Shown here: positions 63,364 through 64,000 of the stretch, one piece after another
How positions within the stretch are numbered: position 1 is the first letter of the stretch
How the letters are laid out: every line of letters begins with the position of its first letter
Source: Nocardioides daedukensis
Lineage (GTDB): Bacteria > Actinomycetota > Actinomycetes > Propionibacteriales > Nocardioidaceae
Reading direction: 5' to 3'
Length of the DNA: 64,000 bases
Assembly (NCBI RefSeq): GCF_013408415.1
Contig: NZ_JACCAA010000001.1
Span: 930,001 to 994,000 of the forward strand
Notes under the pieces: generated by a model
Told to the model about the DNA's origin: nothing
Seen by the model: the letters and a program-made list of their open reading frames with translations, nothing else
Database searches by the model: none
Made by a program: the position numbers and the translations under genes

Positions 63364-64000
63364 GCGAGCACAACGACCCCAACCTCCCGGTGGCGGCCGC
63401 CGAGCCGATCCGTGACCCAGGGCTGCCGGCACACGTGCCCCGCCCGACCGACATCGACCCGAAGGCCGAGCGCCGCGCGGAGCGTCAGGTGGCCGGATTC
63501 TTCCTGGCCTCGATGCTGATGGCAGTGCTCTTCTGCGTTGCCTACTTCACGCTCGACCTCGGCAAGCTGGAGGACGACGGGACCCGCAAGGCGACCGACA
63601 CCTTCATCGGACTCGGTGCATCCAACGTCGCTCTCGGCGTCACGCTCGGTCTGGCCCTGATGTTCATCGGCATCGGCGTCATCCACTGGGCCCGCAAGCT
63701 CATGAGTGACGTCGAGATGTCCGAGCTGCGTCACCCCGCTGCCTCCTCCGAGGAGGACCGCGAGGAGACCCTCGCCGCCCTGCAGGCCGGACTCGAGGAG
63801 TCGGGCATCGCTCGGCGCCCCCTGGTCCGCAACACCCTGCTCGGTGCGCTCGGCTTCGTCGGCCTCCCCCTGATCGTCGGCCTGCGCGACCTCGGTCCCC
63901 TGCCCGGCAAGACGCTGGAGAAGACCGTCTGGAAGGAGGGCACGCGCATCGTGCGCGATGTGATCGGCACGCCGATCCGTCCCTCCGACCTCGAGGTCGG
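63360..64000 (+). CDS. qcrA: Rieske iron-sulfur subunit QcrA, 5' part, cut by the window edge
   Basis: 213 codons are present, open at the right edge. The product begins with the hydrophilic VSEHNDPNLPVAAAEPIRDPG, then three membrane helices (GFFLASMLMAVLFCVAYFTL, NVALGVTLGLALMFIGIGVI, NTLLGALGFVGLPLIVGL), the arrangement of the long actinobacterial QcrA with its extra N-terminal helices. The 2Fe-2S Rieske domain itself lies beyond the window. GTG start overlaps the qcrC stop (GTGA). qcrB should follow. Confidence 0.93.
   Translation, partial: MSEHNDPNLPVAAAEPIRDPGLPAHVPRPTDIDPKAERRAERQVAGFFLASMLMAVLFCVAYFTLDLGKLEDDGTRKATDTFIGLGASNVALGVTLGLALMFIGIGVIHWARKLMSDVEMSELRHPAASSEEDREETLAALQAGLEESGIARRPLVRNTLLGALGFVGLPLIVGLRDLGPLPGKTLEKTVWKEGTRIVRDVIGTPIRPSDLEV

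Overview
The window is high-GC DNA with long GTG/ATG-started genes, many 4-bp stop/start overlaps (ATGA, GTGA) and many promoters of the form TANNNT placed 6-7 nt in front of the start codon. Together with the gene content this points to an actinobacterium, most likely a Nocardioides-type member of the Propionibacteriales; this is an inference from gene families, since no rRNA is present. No tRNA, rRNA, CRISPR array, insertion sequence or prophage was seen.

Layout. 1-5.9 kb (minus strand): an SOS mutagenesis operon (DUF6504, SAV_6107-type HEPN protein, DnaE2, methyltransferase, DinB) behind a perfect LexA box. 6-12.9 kb: YbaK, ArsC-like and DUF4126 genes, a phytoene-desaturase-like oxidoreductase, metF, a polyprenyl synthase, a thioesterase, then a DNA-binding protein (Rv2175c family) overlapping a barnase-like secreted RNase and its barstar. 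13-22.6 kb: a LysM/transglycosylase protein, a PASTA Ser/Thr kinase, endonuclease IV, an EamA exporter, a type I DAHP synthase, and two zinc-ribbon membrane proteins. 22.6-29.1 kb: threonine aldolase, class II DAHP synthase, an APC permease, DUF1028 and glycerol kinase. 29.1-40.6 kb: a coiled-coil protein, a two-component system with a flavin-reductase-like gene between kinase and regulator, PlsC, an esterase, two ROK glucokinases, a DUF5304-like protein, an ArsA-like ATPase, an SRPBCC protein and a FadD15-like acyl-CoA synthetase.

40.8-50 kb is a compact Tad/Flp pilus operon: CpaB, CpaE, CpaF (TadA), a von Willebrand A-TadB fusion, TadC, a histidine kinase, a LuxR-type regulator and two Flp pilins. 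No prepilin peptidase or TadE/F/G gene is present. It is followed by a frameshifted M48 protease, a membrane-anchored HExxH protease-like protein with an unusual start, and an NlpC/P60 hydrolase behind a clear c-di-AMP (ydaO-type) riboswitch. 53.8-64 kb: small zinc-binding proteins, a NYN-domain protein, a DEDD exonuclease/GIY-YIG fusion, an Lrp/AsnC-type protein, a polytopic membrane protein, trpD with a receiver-like protein, CtaG, and the ctaE-qcrC-qcrA respiratory genes running off the right edge.

From memory, the order and strands of metF, idsA, Rv2175c, pknL, aroG, plsC, arsA-like, SRPBCC, fadD15, nlpC, the exonuclease fusion, trpD and ctaE-qcrC-qcrA follow the M. tuberculosis Rv2172c-Rv2195 region. 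Seen this way the window is a conserved actinobacterial backbone for cell envelope, peptidoglycan control and respiration, into which accessory modules (RNase/barstar, Tad pilus) have been placed. The most informative non-gene signals are the SOS box, the c-di-AMP riboswitch, the set of leaderless-type promoters, an inverted repeat at the Rv2175c-family start, and the hairpin between the two pilin genes.
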